Part shown: piece by piece, positions 56,376-64,000 of the stretch
How positions within the stretch are numbered: position 1 is the stretch's first letter
Layout: every line of letters begins with the position of its first letter
Assembly: GCA_028290665.1 (NCBI GenBank)
Contig: JAQGJK010000008.1
Coordinates: 1-64,000 of the forward strand
DNA length: 64,000 nucleotides
Reading direction: 5' to 3'
DNA from: Devosia sp.
GTDB lineage: Bacteria > Pseudomonadota > Alphaproteobacteria > Rhizobiales > Devosiaceae
Program-made: the position numbers and the translations under genes
The notes under the pieces: generated by a model
What the model saw: only the letters and a program-made list of their open reading frames with translations
Told to the model about the DNA's origin: nothing
Databases searched by the model: none

Positions 56376-58121
56376 TTATGAAAGTTCTTCGGGCGCGGTG
56401 ACTCCCAGGAGCGTCAACGCGTTCAACAGCACCTGGCGGACGGCATCGACTAGGGCCAGTCGAGCCAAGGTCATTGTGGGTTCTTCAGCGTTAACAAAGC
56501 GTAACGTCGGATCTTCTTTGCCTTTTGCCCAGAAGGCGTGGAAGGCCGCGGCGAGATCGTGCACATAAAATGCAATCCGATGCGGCTCGTGCGCGATGGA
56601 CGCGGCGGTGATGGCACGGGGGTAGCCCGCCAGCAAACGGACTAGTTCCATTTCGGCCGGAGTGACGATCAGCGAGAGACCAGCGGCGGCGAGCGCAGCC
56701 GGCGAGATATCGAGCCCGGGCATGTCGCGCTGCGCGGTGCGGAAGATCGAATGCGTCCGCGCATGGGCATATTGGACATAAAACACCGGATTGTCGCGGG
56801 TCTGTTCCTTGACCAGCGCAAAGTCGAAATCCATCGCTGCATCGTTCCGCCGAAACAGCAGCATGAAGCGCGTTGCGTCGACCCCGACTTCGTCGACCAC
56901 GTCGGCGAGCGTGACGAGATCGCCGGAGCGCTTGCTCATCTTGAATGGTTCGCCATCCTTGAGCAGCCGAACCAGTTGGCAGATGCGGACGTCAATATCG
57001 GCTTCGCCTCCGGAAACAGCTTTCACGGCCGCTTTCAACCGCTTGATGTAGCCGGAATGATCGGCACCAAGCACATTGATCATGTGCTTGAAGCCACGCA
57101 GATATTTGTTGCGATGATAGGCGATGTCGGCGGCGAAATAGGTGTAGCTGCCATCGGACTTGACCAGCGCCCGGTCGACATCGTCGCCATAATCGCTGGC
57201 GCGGAACAGCGTCTGCTCGCGGTCCTCGTAATCGTCATCGACCTGCCCCTTGGGGGCTTCGAGCCGGCCCTGGTAGACCAGCCCCTGCTCCCGCAGCCAG
57301 GCCAGCGTCTTCTCGATATCGCCGCCAGGGCCGTGCAAGGTGCGCTCGGAAAAGAACACATCGTGCCGGATGCCGAGTTTGCTCAGATCAGCTTTGATCA
57401 GGTCCAGCATGGCGACCAGCACGCGATCCTTGACGATCGGTAGCCACTCGGCTTCGGGCAGCCACCGCAGCGTGCCGGCGAACTCATTGGCGAGTTGCTG
57501 GCCGACTGGGACGAGGTAATCGCCAGGATAGAAACCACGCGGTATTTCAATGACTTCGCCTAATATCTCGCGGTAGCGCAGGAAGGCGGAGCGTGCCAGT
57601 ACATCGACCTGCCCGCCGGCGTCGTTGATGTAATATTCGCGGGTCACGGCGTAGCCGGAGAATTGCATAAGCGTGGCGAGGGCATCGCCGAACACCGCGC
57701 CGCGGGTGTGGCCGACATGCATCGGGCCGGTCGGATTAGCCGAGACGAATTCGATGTTGACCGGCTCGCCGCAGCCAATGTCAGAGCGGCCGAAATCGGC
57801 GCCCTCGGCGTGCACGGCGGCGATCACCGACTGCCAGAGGCCGTTGGCGACGCGGAAATTAATGAAGCCGGGGCCGGCGATTTCGACGCTGGTCACATCG
57901 GCGTCGCCCTCGAATTTGGCGACGAGAGCGGCAGCGACGTCACGAGGAGATTTGCCGAGTGGCTTGGCCACCACCATCGCGGCGTTGGTCGACAGATCGC
58001 CATGGCCCGGGTCGCGAGGCGGCTCGACCACAAATCGGCTCAGCAGCGCGCGATCGAGATCGGGATAGATCTCGGCGAGGGCCGTGGCGATGCGGGTCGA
58101 GAAATGCGCGAAAACGTCCAT
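56376..58121 (-). CDS. argS: Arginine--tRNA ligase
   Basis: A 581-aa class I synthetase. The HIGH motif appears as 'ANPTGPMHVGHTRGAVFGDALA' and the KMSKS-like motif as 'FKMSKRSGDLVTLADVVDEVGVD'; the N-terminal tRNA-D-loop-binding domain and the C-terminal anticodon-binding helical bundle ('LARLALVDAVRQVLLNALTLLGVTAPEEL') are both present. I start at ATG 58121; the frame extends 19 codons further upstream without family resemblance. It follows dgt after 40 nt. Confidence 0.96.
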   Translation of the reverse strand: MDVFAHFSTRIATALAEIYPDLDRALLSRFVVEPPRDPGHGDLSTNAAMVVAKPLGKSPRDVAAALVAKFEGDADVTSVEIAGPGFINFRVANGLWQSVIAAVHAEGADFGRSDIGCGEPVNIEFVSANPTGPMHVGHTRGAVFGDALATLMQFSGYAVTREYYINDAGGQVDVLARSAFLRYREILGEVIEIPRGFYPGDYLVPVGQQLANEFAGTLRWLPEAEWLPIVKDRVLVAMLDLIKADLSKLGIRHDVFFSERTLHGPGGDIEKTLAWLREQGLVYQGRLEAPKGQVDDDYEDREQTLFRASDYGDDVDRALVKSDGSYTYFAADIAYHRNKYLRGFKHMINVLGADHSGYIKRLKAAVKAVSGGEADIDVRICQLVRLLKDGEPFKMSKRSGDLVTLADVVDEVGVDATRFMLLFRRNDAAMDFDFALVKEQTRDNPVFYVQYAHARTHSIFRTAQRDMPGLDISPAALAAAGLSLIVTPAEMELVRLLAGYPRAITAASIAHEPHRIAFYVHDLAAAFHAFWAKGKEDPTLRFVNAEEPTMTLARLALVDAVRQVLLNALTLLGVTAPEELS

Positions 58122-58161
58122 GATGGGGGACCTGTGGCAGGGAGGCGCCGGGTTAGCGGAA

Positions 58162-59304
58162 TTACGCCGGAGCGTCAAACAACCGGGCGTGTTCGGCCAT
58201 GGCGTAGGGGTCGGTCATGCCGGCGATGAAATCGGCGACGATGCGAGCCCGGGCGGCTTCGATTGGTGCAGCGAGGTAGGCGGTGTGCCAGCGACCTGGG
58301 AGATCGCCGCGTTCGCAATAATGGTCGAACAGCCGCGCCACGACGCGTTCGCTGGCTTCGACCGGGGCCATGACGGTTGGGTGGCGGTAGACATTAGCGA
58401 ATAGGAAGCGCTTGAGCGCGGTGACGGCTTCGAAAATTGCTGGCGAAAACCGCGCCAGCGTGCGACCGGCGGTGCGAATGTCCTCGACGGTTGTCGGTCT
58501 GAGGTCGGCGATTTCGGTTTCGGTGGTGGCGATGACGTCCTCGATCGAGCGGGTGATCAGCAGGCGCTGAATTTCGTGCGCCTGCCGATTGGGGGCCAGG
58601 TCCGGCCAGCGGGCGCGGACTTTGTCGACGATGGGGCCGACTAGGGGGACGGCGGCGAGATCGTCGACAGTCAAGATTCCGGCACGGAGAGCGTCGTCGA
58701 TGTCGTGGGCGTTGTAGGCGATGTCGTCGGCGATGGCCGCGATCTGGGCTTCAAGGCTGGCGTGGGTTTCGGGGCGGAACGGCGCGGCAGCGGGGATAGT
58801 ATCGAGCCCGGTGGCATCCGGCAGCGGGCCGTTGTGCTTGAGAATGCCTTCGAGGGTTTCCCAGGTGAGGTTCAACCCATCGTGCTCGGCGTAGCGATTT
58901 TCGAGCAGGGTTACGGCACGGAGCGCCTGCAGATTGTGATCGAAACTACCCCAGCGCGCCATTTTTTCGGCCAGCACTCGCTCGCCGGCGTGGCCGAATG
59001 GGGTGTGGCCGAGGTCGTGGGCCAGCGCGATGGCTTCGGCGAGATCCTCGTTGAGGCGCAGCGCGCGGGCGATGGAGCGGGCCATCTGGCTGACTTCGAG
59101 GGTGTGGGTCAGCCGCGTGCGGTAATGCTGGCCTTCATGGTGGAGAAACACCTGGGTTTTATATTGCAGGCGACGGAAGGCAGTCGAATGGATGATGCGG
59201 TCGCGATCACGCTGGAATTCGGAGCGGGTCGGGCTCGCATTGGTGCCAAAGGCACGGCCGAGCGAGTTCGCCGGGTCGGATGCGTAGGGCGCACGGGGCA
59301 TCAT
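58162..59304 (-). CDS. dGTPase-like HD-domain nucleotide triphosphohydrolase
   Basis: A 380-aa protein of the deoxyguanosinetriphosphate triphosphohydrolase-like family, which removes triphosphate from dNTPs. HD motifs: 'YRTRLTHTLEVSQMARSIARAL' and 'AIALAHDLGHTPFGHAGERVL', then 'GSFDHNLQALRAV' and 'EAQIAAIADDIAYNAHDIDDALRAG'. It is divergent from erpA (68 nt gap). In relatives it lies in the same erpA/dgt/argS order. Confidence 0.93.
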   Translation of the reverse strand: MMPRAPYASDPANSLGRAFGTNASPTRSEFQRDRDRIIHSTAFRRLQYKTQVFLHHEGQHYRTRLTHTLEVSQMARSIARALRLNEDLAEAIALAHDLGHTPFGHAGERVLAEKMARWGSFDHNLQALRAVTLLENRYAEHDGLNLTWETLEGILKHNGPLPDATGLDTIPAAAPFRPETHASLEAQIAAIADDIAYNAHDIDDALRAGILTVDDLAAVPLVGPIVDKVRARWPDLAPNRQAHEIQRLLITRSIEDVIATTETEIADLRPTTVEDIRTAGRTLARFSPAIFEAVTALKRFLFANVYRHPTVMAPVEASERVVARLFDHYCERGDLPGRWHTAYLAAPIEAARARIVADFIAGMTDPYAMAEHARLFDAPA

Positions 59305-59372
59305 CGCGTGAGGCTCTTTCCATTCGGCTGAGATCTTCCTATTTTAGGTGGACCGAACAGCGGAAGCGCAAA

Positions 59373-59735
59373 ATGAACGAAGTGCTTGTCGATACCCATA
59401 ATGCCCAGCCGGTGGTCACCCTCACGGAACGCGCGGCCAAGCGGATCGGGCGCATCCTGTCAAAGCAAGCGGATGGCACGGTGCTGAGGATATCGGTCGC
59501 CGGTGGTGGGTGTTCCGGGTTTCAGTACGAATATAATCTGGTCAAGGAAACCGCGACGCCGGACGATCTGGTGCTGGCGCGCGACGACGCTACGGTGCTG
59601 ATCGACAGCCTCAGCCTCGAATTCATGGGCGGTGCTGAAATCGATTATGCCGACGACCTGATCGGGCAATCGTTTCAGATCAAGAATCCGAATGCGGTCG
59701 CATCATGCGGATGCGGCACGAGTTTTGCCGTTTAG
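59373..59735 (+). CDS. erpA: Iron-sulfur cluster insertion protein ErpA
   Basis: A 120-aa A-type carrier that delivers Fe-S clusters to apoproteins. The three cluster cysteines are present: 'AGGGCSGFQYEY' and the C-terminal 'VASCGCGTSFAV'. I start at ATG 59373, with GGAAG upstream; the frame reaches 31 codons further without resemblance. The 80-nt gap to the serine hydrolase gene contains that gene's ribosome site. Clients nearby include IlvD, which needs an Fe-S cluster. Confidence 0.93.
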   Translation: MNEVLVDTHNAQPVVTLTERAAKRIGRILSKQADGTVLRISVAGGGCSGFQYEYNLVKETATPDDLVLARDDATVLIDSLSLEFMGGAEIDYADDLIGQSFQIKNPNAVASCGCGTSFAV

Positions 59736-59817
59736 CTGGCGGTAGATCGACGAACAGCTGGTTGAACCCGGGCGCTGGTCCGACTAACGTCGCCTCCGAT
59801 TTCGGAGGGGATTTACT

Positions 59818-60933
59818 TTGACATTGCAAGCGCGTCTCGACGCGGCGATCGACAGCGCGATCGCCCGCAACACCATTGTCGGCACGGTGATATTGGTCAA
59901 GCAGCAGGGCGCGCCGGTGTACGCTCGTGCCGCCGGGTGGCTCGACCGCGAGGCGGGGACGGCGATGCGCGAGGACACGATCTTCCGGCTGGCCTCGGTG
60001 ACCAAGCCAATGGTCGCGGCCACGATTCTCTCGATGATCGAGAAGGGCATGCTGTCGCTCGATGATTCGGCGACGGATTTTTTGCCGTTCTTTCGCCCGC
60101 GCACGGCGGACGGAGTTGAGCAGACGGTCAAGATCCGGCATTTGCTGAGCCATTCATCGGGGATGAGTTACGATCAGGCGGCGATCAAGGCCGCCGACGC
60201 GTCGCCGGGGATGCAGGGGCCGCTGATCACGCTCGAGGAAAATATCCGCCGACTGAGCACCGTGCCGCTGAAATACGTGCCTGGAGCTGGTTGGGAATAT
60301 TCGACGGCGATCGATGTGCTTGGGGGTATTGCGGCGAAGCTGCATGGCGGCAGTCTCGGAGACGCAGTAGGGCACTATGTCTCCGCGCCGCTCGGCATGC
60401 GGGACACGGCGTTTCATGTGGTCGATTCGGGGCGCTTGGCGGTGCCCTATGGCAATGATGCCGACGGGACGGTGCGGATGAGCGACCCGCATGTGCAGCG
60501 GAATGCCGATGGGGAGACGACGACGTTCTCGCCGGGGCGGATTTTCGAGCCGGAGGCCCCACAATCGGGCGGTGCTGGCATGGCGGGAACGGCGGGCGAT
60601 CTGCTGGTGTTCCTCGAGACGCTCAGGACCGGCGGCGCACCGATTCTCAAGCCGGAGACGGTCAGCATGGCGTTCGAGAATCAGATCGGCACCCTGCCCC
60701 GGCGGGTTACCGATGCCGGCAAGCGGTTCGGGTTTTTCGGTGCGGTGCTCGATGACCCCAAAGCCGCCAAGAGCCCGGCGAACCGGGGGACGGTCGACTG
60801 GGGCGGGGCTTATGGGCACAACTGGTTCATCGACCCGGTGGCTGGGCTATCGGTGGTGAGCTATTCGAACACCGCGCCGAATGGCTGTAACGGGCCGTTC
60901 CGCGAGGAAGTGCGCGACGCAATCTATGGCTGA
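59818..60933 (+). CDS. Serine hydrolase of the beta-lactamase / class C fold
   Basis: A 371-aa protein of the class C beta-lactamase/esterase (EstB-like) family. The nucleophile motif SxxK is 'LASVTKPM' (Ser60, Lys63). The second motif appears as 'WEYSTAIDVLGG' (Tyr-Ser-Thr, where Y-x-N is usual), and 'GHNWFIDP' takes the place of the KTG-type third motif. That makes an esterase or D-amino-peptidase-type role at least as likely as beta-lactamase. There is no signal peptide, so it is probably cytoplasmic. It starts with TTG at 59818, with a very strong GGAGGGG ribosome site 7 nt upstream. Confidence 0.88.
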   Translation: MTLQARLDAAIDSAIARNTIVGTVILVKQQGAPVYARAAGWLDREAGTAMREDTIFRLASVTKPMVAATILSMIEKGMLSLDDSATDFLPFFRPRTADGVEQTVKIRHLLSHSSGMSYDQAAIKAADASPGMQGPLITLEENIRRLSTVPLKYVPGAGWEYSTAIDVLGGIAAKLHGGSLGDAVGHYVSAPLGMRDTAFHVVDSGRLAVPYGNDADGTVRMSDPHVQRNADGETTTFSPGRIFEPEAPQSGGAGMAGTAGDLLVFLETLRTGGAPILKPETVSMAFENQIGTLPRRVTDAGKRFGFFGAVLDDPKAAKSPANRGTVDWGGAYGHNWFIDPVAGLSVVSYSNTAPNGCNGPFREEVRDAIYG

Positions 60934-60988
60934 GGCGTTGTGGGGGTAGTTCTAGCCCGATACGCTTTGCACACCACCGGAGCCGCCT

Positions 60989-61768
60989 ATGCGCATCGCC
61001 ACCTGGAACATAAACGGGATCAAGGCCCGACTGCCACTGCTGCTGCTGTGGTTGAAGCAGGAATCGCCGGATATCGTGTGCCTGCAGGAAATCAAATCGG
61101 TCGACGAGGCGTTCCCGCGTTCCGAGATCGAGGCGCTCGGGTACAATCTCGAAACCCACGGCCAGAAGAGCTGGAATGGCGTGGCGATCCTGTCGAAGCT
61201 GAAGTTCGACGAGGTGCATCGCGGCCTGCCGGGGGATGACGAGGATCTGCAGGCGCGGCTGATCGAGGGGGTGTTTTCGACCGAGGGCGGCGTGGTCCGG
61301 GTGTGCAACATCTACCTGCCGAACGGCAATCCGGTCGACACTGAGAAGTTTCCGTACAAGCTGCGCTGGATGGACCGGCTGATCGAGTTCGTCGAGGCGC
61401 GCCTGCTGCTCGAGGAGCCATTTGTGCTGCTCGGCGATTTCAACCTGATCCCAGCGGGGATCGATGCCCATGACCCGGCGGCATGGTGGGGTGATGCGCT
61501 GTTCCGGCCGGAAAGCCTCGAAAAGTGGCGGCGGCTGAAGAATCTGGGGCTGACCGATGCGCTGCGGTCGGTGTCGAGCGAGCCGTGCTACACCTTCTGG
61601 GATTTCCAGACCGGGGCGTGGCGGCGCGATGCGGGGATTCGCATCGACCATTTGATGCTGTCGCCGCAAGCGGCCGACCGACTCGACGGCGTCACCATCC
61701 ACCGCGACGTGCGTGGCTGGGATAAGCCGAGCGACCACGTGCCGGTGGAAGGCCGATTTACGCTTTAG
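60989..61768 (+). CDS. xth: Exodeoxyribonuclease III
   Basis: A 259-aa AP endonuclease/3'-exonuclease of base excision repair. Catalytic motifs: 'IATWNINGIKAR', 'IVCLQEIKS', 'RVCNIYLPNGNP', 'VLLGDFNLIP' and the terminal 'RIDHLMLSP..A....VTIHRDVRGWDKPSDHVPVEG'. It follows the serine hydrolase after 55 nt and is convergent with the ExoR-like gene 15 nt away. The same neighbours (xth, exoR) occur in rhizobial genomes. Confidence 0.96.
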   Translation: MRIATWNINGIKARLPLLLLWLKQESPDIVCLQEIKSVDEAFPRSEIEALGYNLETHGQKSWNGVAILSKLKFDEVHRGLPGDDEDLQARLIEGVFSTEGGVVRVCNIYLPNGNPVDTEKFPYKLRWMDRLIEFVEARLLLEEPFVLLGDFNLIPAGIDAHDPAAWWGDALFRPESLEKWRRLKNLGLTDALRSVSSEPCYTFWDFQTGAWRRDAGIRIDHLMLSPQAADRLDGVTIHRDVRGWDKPSDHVPVEGRFTL

Positions 61769-61783
61769 GTGAGTGGCGGTGCG

Positions 61784-62593
61784 TCAGAACGCCTGGAACT
61801 GCGGGCCGTAGTGATCCGCCATGCGCTGCGCTTCGACGCGCTGGTCGGGGCTGGCGATGGACATGGCGGCGGTCAACATCTCATCGACCCATGCCTCATC
61901 GGATTCGCCCTCGGTCTGGCTGTGGGCGATGGACAGCCACATCAGGCCCTCGACCGGCTGGCGATCAAGCCCTTCGAGACCGTTGAACAGGATATTGCCG
62001 AGCAGCGCCTGTGCGGCCGCGTGACCCTTCCGAGCGGCGAGCGATAGCCAGCGGGCGCTTTGCAGTGGGTTGAAACCGAGGCCGGCTTCTTCGAGATACA
62101 GCCGCCCGACGCGGTATTGCGCATCGGCATCGCCGAAATAGGTGGCCGCGTGCATCAGCAGGGCATTGCTGCGCTCGGCATCGACGGTGATGCCGGCATC
62201 CGGCAGGCCCTGGCGGTAATAATCGCCAACCTTGACGAAGGATTGGGCGACGATATCGGCTTCGAGCGATTTTGGCGCCGCGTCGGCGTGCTCATTGGCA
62301 ATCTGGCTGAAATAGCCGAACGCCTTGGCGGCATCCTGCTCCACGCCTTCGCCGTTTTCATACATGGTGCCGAGTTGCCACAACGCCATGGGCTGGCCGG
62401 CCGCTGCGGCGCCTTCTAGTGCCGCCAAGGCATCGGCACTCGACACGCCGCCGCCAGCGCCATCCATGGCATTGGCCATACTGAGCGCGGCATCGACCGC
62501 GCTCTGGGATTGTGCCGGCAGAGTGGCGCCCACCAGGGCGAGCGCCGCTACAAACGTCACGGAAATCAGGGTGTTGACCCTAAATGTCCGCAT
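61784..62593 (-). CDS. exoR: ExoR-like periplasmic Sel1-repeat regulator
   Basis: A 269-aa protein with a signal peptide (about residues 1-30, ending 'LPAQSQSA') and Sel1-type helical repeats ('ALWQLGTMYENGEGVEQDAAKAFGYFSQIA', 'SFVKVGDYYRQGLPDAGITVDAERSNALLMHAATYFGDADAQYRVGRLYLEE', 'QSARWLSLAARKGHAAAQALLGNILFNG'). The order and spacing match my memory of S. meliloti ExoR, which holds back the ExoS sensor kinase of the ExoS/ChvI envelope-stress system; the gene neighbourhood (xth, ilvD) supports this. The symbol is inferred. Starts at ATG 62593 with a perfect AAGGAG site and overlaps ilvD by 14 nt, so it is translationally coupled to ilvD. Confidence 0.8.
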   Translation of the reverse strand: MRTFRVNTLISVTFVAALALVGATLPAQSQSAVDAALSMANAMDGAGGGVSSADALAALEGAAAAGQPMALWQLGTMYENGEGVEQDAAKAFGYFSQIANEHADAAPKSLEADIVAQSFVKVGDYYRQGLPDAGITVDAERSNALLMHAATYFGDADAQYRVGRLYLEEAGLGFNPLQSARWLSLAARKGHAAAQALLGNILFNGLEGLDRQPVEGLMWLSIAHSQTEGESDEAWVDEMLTAAMSIASPDQRVEAQRMADHYGPQFQAF

Positions 62594-64000
62594 ACTGCTC
62601 CTTCTCGCCCTTGGCGCCGGGATTGGTCAGCGCGCCGTAGCGCGCCGGGCCGACCAGCTGGGCATATTTCCAAATTGCGCCTGACCCGAACTCGGTCTCG
62701 CGCGGGGTCCAGCCGGTCTTCCGCCTGGCAAACTCTTCGTCCGAAACGTTGACCGAAATCTCTCCGGTCACCGCATCGAGGGTGATGATGTCGCCGTCCA
62801 TTACGAGGGCGATGGGGCCGCAGATCGCGGCCTCGGGGCCGACATGGCCGACGCAGAACCCACGGGTAGCGCCGGAGAAGCGGCCGTCGGTGATCAGCGC
62901 AACACGGTCGCCCATGCCCTGCCCGTAGAGGGCGGCGGTGGTCGACAGCATCTCGCGCATGCCGGGGCCGCCCTTGGGGCCTTCATAGCGGATGACCAAC
63001 ACGTCGCCTTCGTTGTAGCCACGGGCGTTGACGACGGCGAAGCACTCTTCCTCATTGTCGAAGACGCGGGCCGGGCCGACGAAACGCTGATTCTTTAAAC
63101 CTGCCACTTTGACGATGGCACCATCGGGAGCGAGATTGCCGCGCAGCGATACCACGCCGCCGGTTGCAGTCATCGGGTTCGAGGTGGGGCGGATAACGTC
63201 CTGGTTGGCGTTCCACTTCACCTTTTCGAGGTTCTCGGCGATGGTCTTGCCGGTCACCGTCATGCAGTCCCCATGGAGGAAGCCGCCATCGAGCAGCGCC
63301 TTCATCACCAGCGGAATGCCGCCGGCTTCGAACAGATCCTTAGCGACATAGCGCCCGCCGGGCTTCAGATCGCCGATATAGGGGGTCCGACGGAAGATTT
63401 CGCCAACGTCGAACAGGTCGAACTCGATGCCGGCTTCATGCGCCATCGCCGGCAGATGCAGCGCGGCGTTGGTCGAACCGCCGGTAGCGGCGACGGTCAT
63501 CGCAGCATTCTCGAAGGCCTTGCGGGTGACGATGTCGCGCGGCCTGAGGTTCTGGATGAGCAGTTGCATGACCTGCTCGCCGGAGGCGGCGCAGAACTGG
63601 TCGCGGATTTCATACGGTGCCGGAGCGCCGCAGCTGTAGGGCAAGGCGAGGCCGATGGCTTCGGCGACCATGGCCATGGTGTTGGCGGTGTACTGGCCGC
63701 CGCACGAACCGGCCGAGGGACAGGCGACGCGTTCGAGTTCGTCGAGGTCCTCGTCGCTCATCTTGCCGACCGAATGCAGCCCGACGGCTTCGAACAGATC
63801 CTGCACGACGACATCGCGGCCGCGGAACTTACCCGGAAGGATCGAGCCGCCATAGATGAAGATCGACGGCACGTTGAGGCGGATCATCGCCATCATCATG
63901 CCGGGCAGCGACTTGTCGCAGCCGGCCATGGCAACGAGCGCGTCATAGGAATGGCCGCGCATGGTTAGTTCGACCGAGTCGCAGATGACGTCGCGGCTGG
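62580..64000 (-). CDS. ilvD: Dihydroxy-acid dehydratase IlvD (partial, N-terminus beyond window)
   Basis: At least 473 codons of the branched-chain amino acid and pantothenate enzyme that dehydrates dihydroxy-isovalerate and dihydroxy-methylvalerate. The frame is open to the right edge, reading 'SRDVICDSVELTMRGHSYDALV' across 63963; the ATG at 63962 is internal, not the start. Fe-S and catalytic motifs: 'MAGCDKSLPGMMMA', 'CPSAGSCGGQYTANTMAMVAEA', 'DGRFSGATRGFCVGHVGPEA'. The C-terminus overlaps the ExoR-like gene by 14 nt. ErpA, encoded 3 kb away, is a plausible cluster donor. Confidence 0.96.
   Translation of the reverse strand, partial: SRDVICDSVELTMRGHSYDALVAMAGCDKSLPGMMMAMIRLNVPSIFIYGGSILPGKFRGRDVVVQDLFEAVGLHSVGKMSDEDLDELERVACPSAGSCGGQYTANTMAMVAEAIGLALPYSCGAPAPYEIRDQFCAASGEQVMQLLIQNLRPRDIVTRKAFENAAMTVAATGGSTNAALHLPAMAHEAGIEFDLFDVGEIFRRTPYIGDLKPGGRYVAKDLFEAGGIPLVMKALLDGGFLHGDCMTVTGKTIAENLEKVKWNANQDVIRPTSNPMTATGGVVSLRGNLAPDGAIVKVAGLKNQRFVGPARVFDNEEECFAVVNARGYNEGDVLVIRYEGPKGGPGMREMLSTTAALYGQGMGDRVALITDGRFSGATRGFCVGHVGPEAAICGPIALVMDGDIITLDAVTGEISVNVSDEEFARRKTGWTPRETEFGSGAIWKYAQLVGPARYGALTNPGAKGEKEQYADI

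Overview
This window is a chromosomal segment of a GC-rich alphaproteobacterium, most likely of the order Hyphomicrobiales (Rhizobiales) and plausibly Devosia-like. The evidence is the gene order erpA/dgt/argS/SPOR/scpA/scpB/tatABC/serS/surE/NlpD-like/yajC/secDF, an IalB-family protein, a probable ExoR regulator beside ilvD, a fused SecDF, and GAAC/GTTC-type SOS boxes. It is mostly core genome. I see no prophage, no insertion sequence and no CRISPR array.

Layout. 0-5.5 kb: stress-type small membrane protein, YidB-like protein, two tandem cold-shock genes with duplicated leaders, a DUF188 protein, a GNAT acetyltransferase, an MTA/SAH nucleosidase, a small membrane protein and an IalB-family secreted protein. 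5.6-15.8 kb: mfd-sdhE, recG, glmS-glmU (the UDP-GlcNAc branch) and a membrane-anchored SPOR-like protein. 15.85-17.5 kb: tRNA-Lys(TTT) with an antisense BNR-repeat gene whose last codons lie inside the tRNA. 17.6-26.2 kb: pgi, queA-tgt (queuosine tRNA modification), an overlapping four-gene operon of small two-cysteine secreted proteins, two cyclophilins, coaD, an unknown membrane protein and a LysE exporter. 26.2-32.3 kb: gyrA, an RND exporter and a small secreted protein. 32.5-38.3 kb: ssb and uvrA, each with a LexA-type box, separated by an AlkB-type membrane hydroxylase gene, then two very small genes (an undescribed 48-aa protein and a DUF1127 protein). 38.4-44 kb: trmFO, homologues of the mitochondrial complex I assembly factors NDUFAF6 and NDUFAF3, secDF and yajC. 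44.2-59.3 kb: DUF815 ATPase, NlpD-like protein, a repeat-rich gap, surE, serS, tatCBA, an orphan ABC ATPase, scpB, scpA, a large SPOR protein, argS and dgt. 59.4-64 kb: erpA, a serine hydrolase, exonuclease III, the ExoR-like protein and ilvD (cut by the window edge).

How the genes work together. DNA repair and topology genes (mfd, recG, ssb, uvrA, gyrA, xth) and envelope biogenesis and export genes (secDF-yajC, tatABC, glmS/glmU, NlpD-like, two SPOR proteins) dominate. The scpA-to-surE block runs as one tightly packed minus-strand series with several 4-nt stop/start overlaps.

Most interesting candidates: the four-gene secreted two-cysteine operon (two paralogous pairs arranged A-B-B'-A'); the AlkB-type hydroxylase between the SOS boxes of ssb and uvrA; the unusual quinolone-pocket residues of GyrA; a Tgt that lacks most of its expected zinc ligands; the NDUFAF3/NDUFAF6-like pair; and the composite palindromic repeats filling the surE/NlpD interval. 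All functional statements come from reading motifs by eye; no database search was run.
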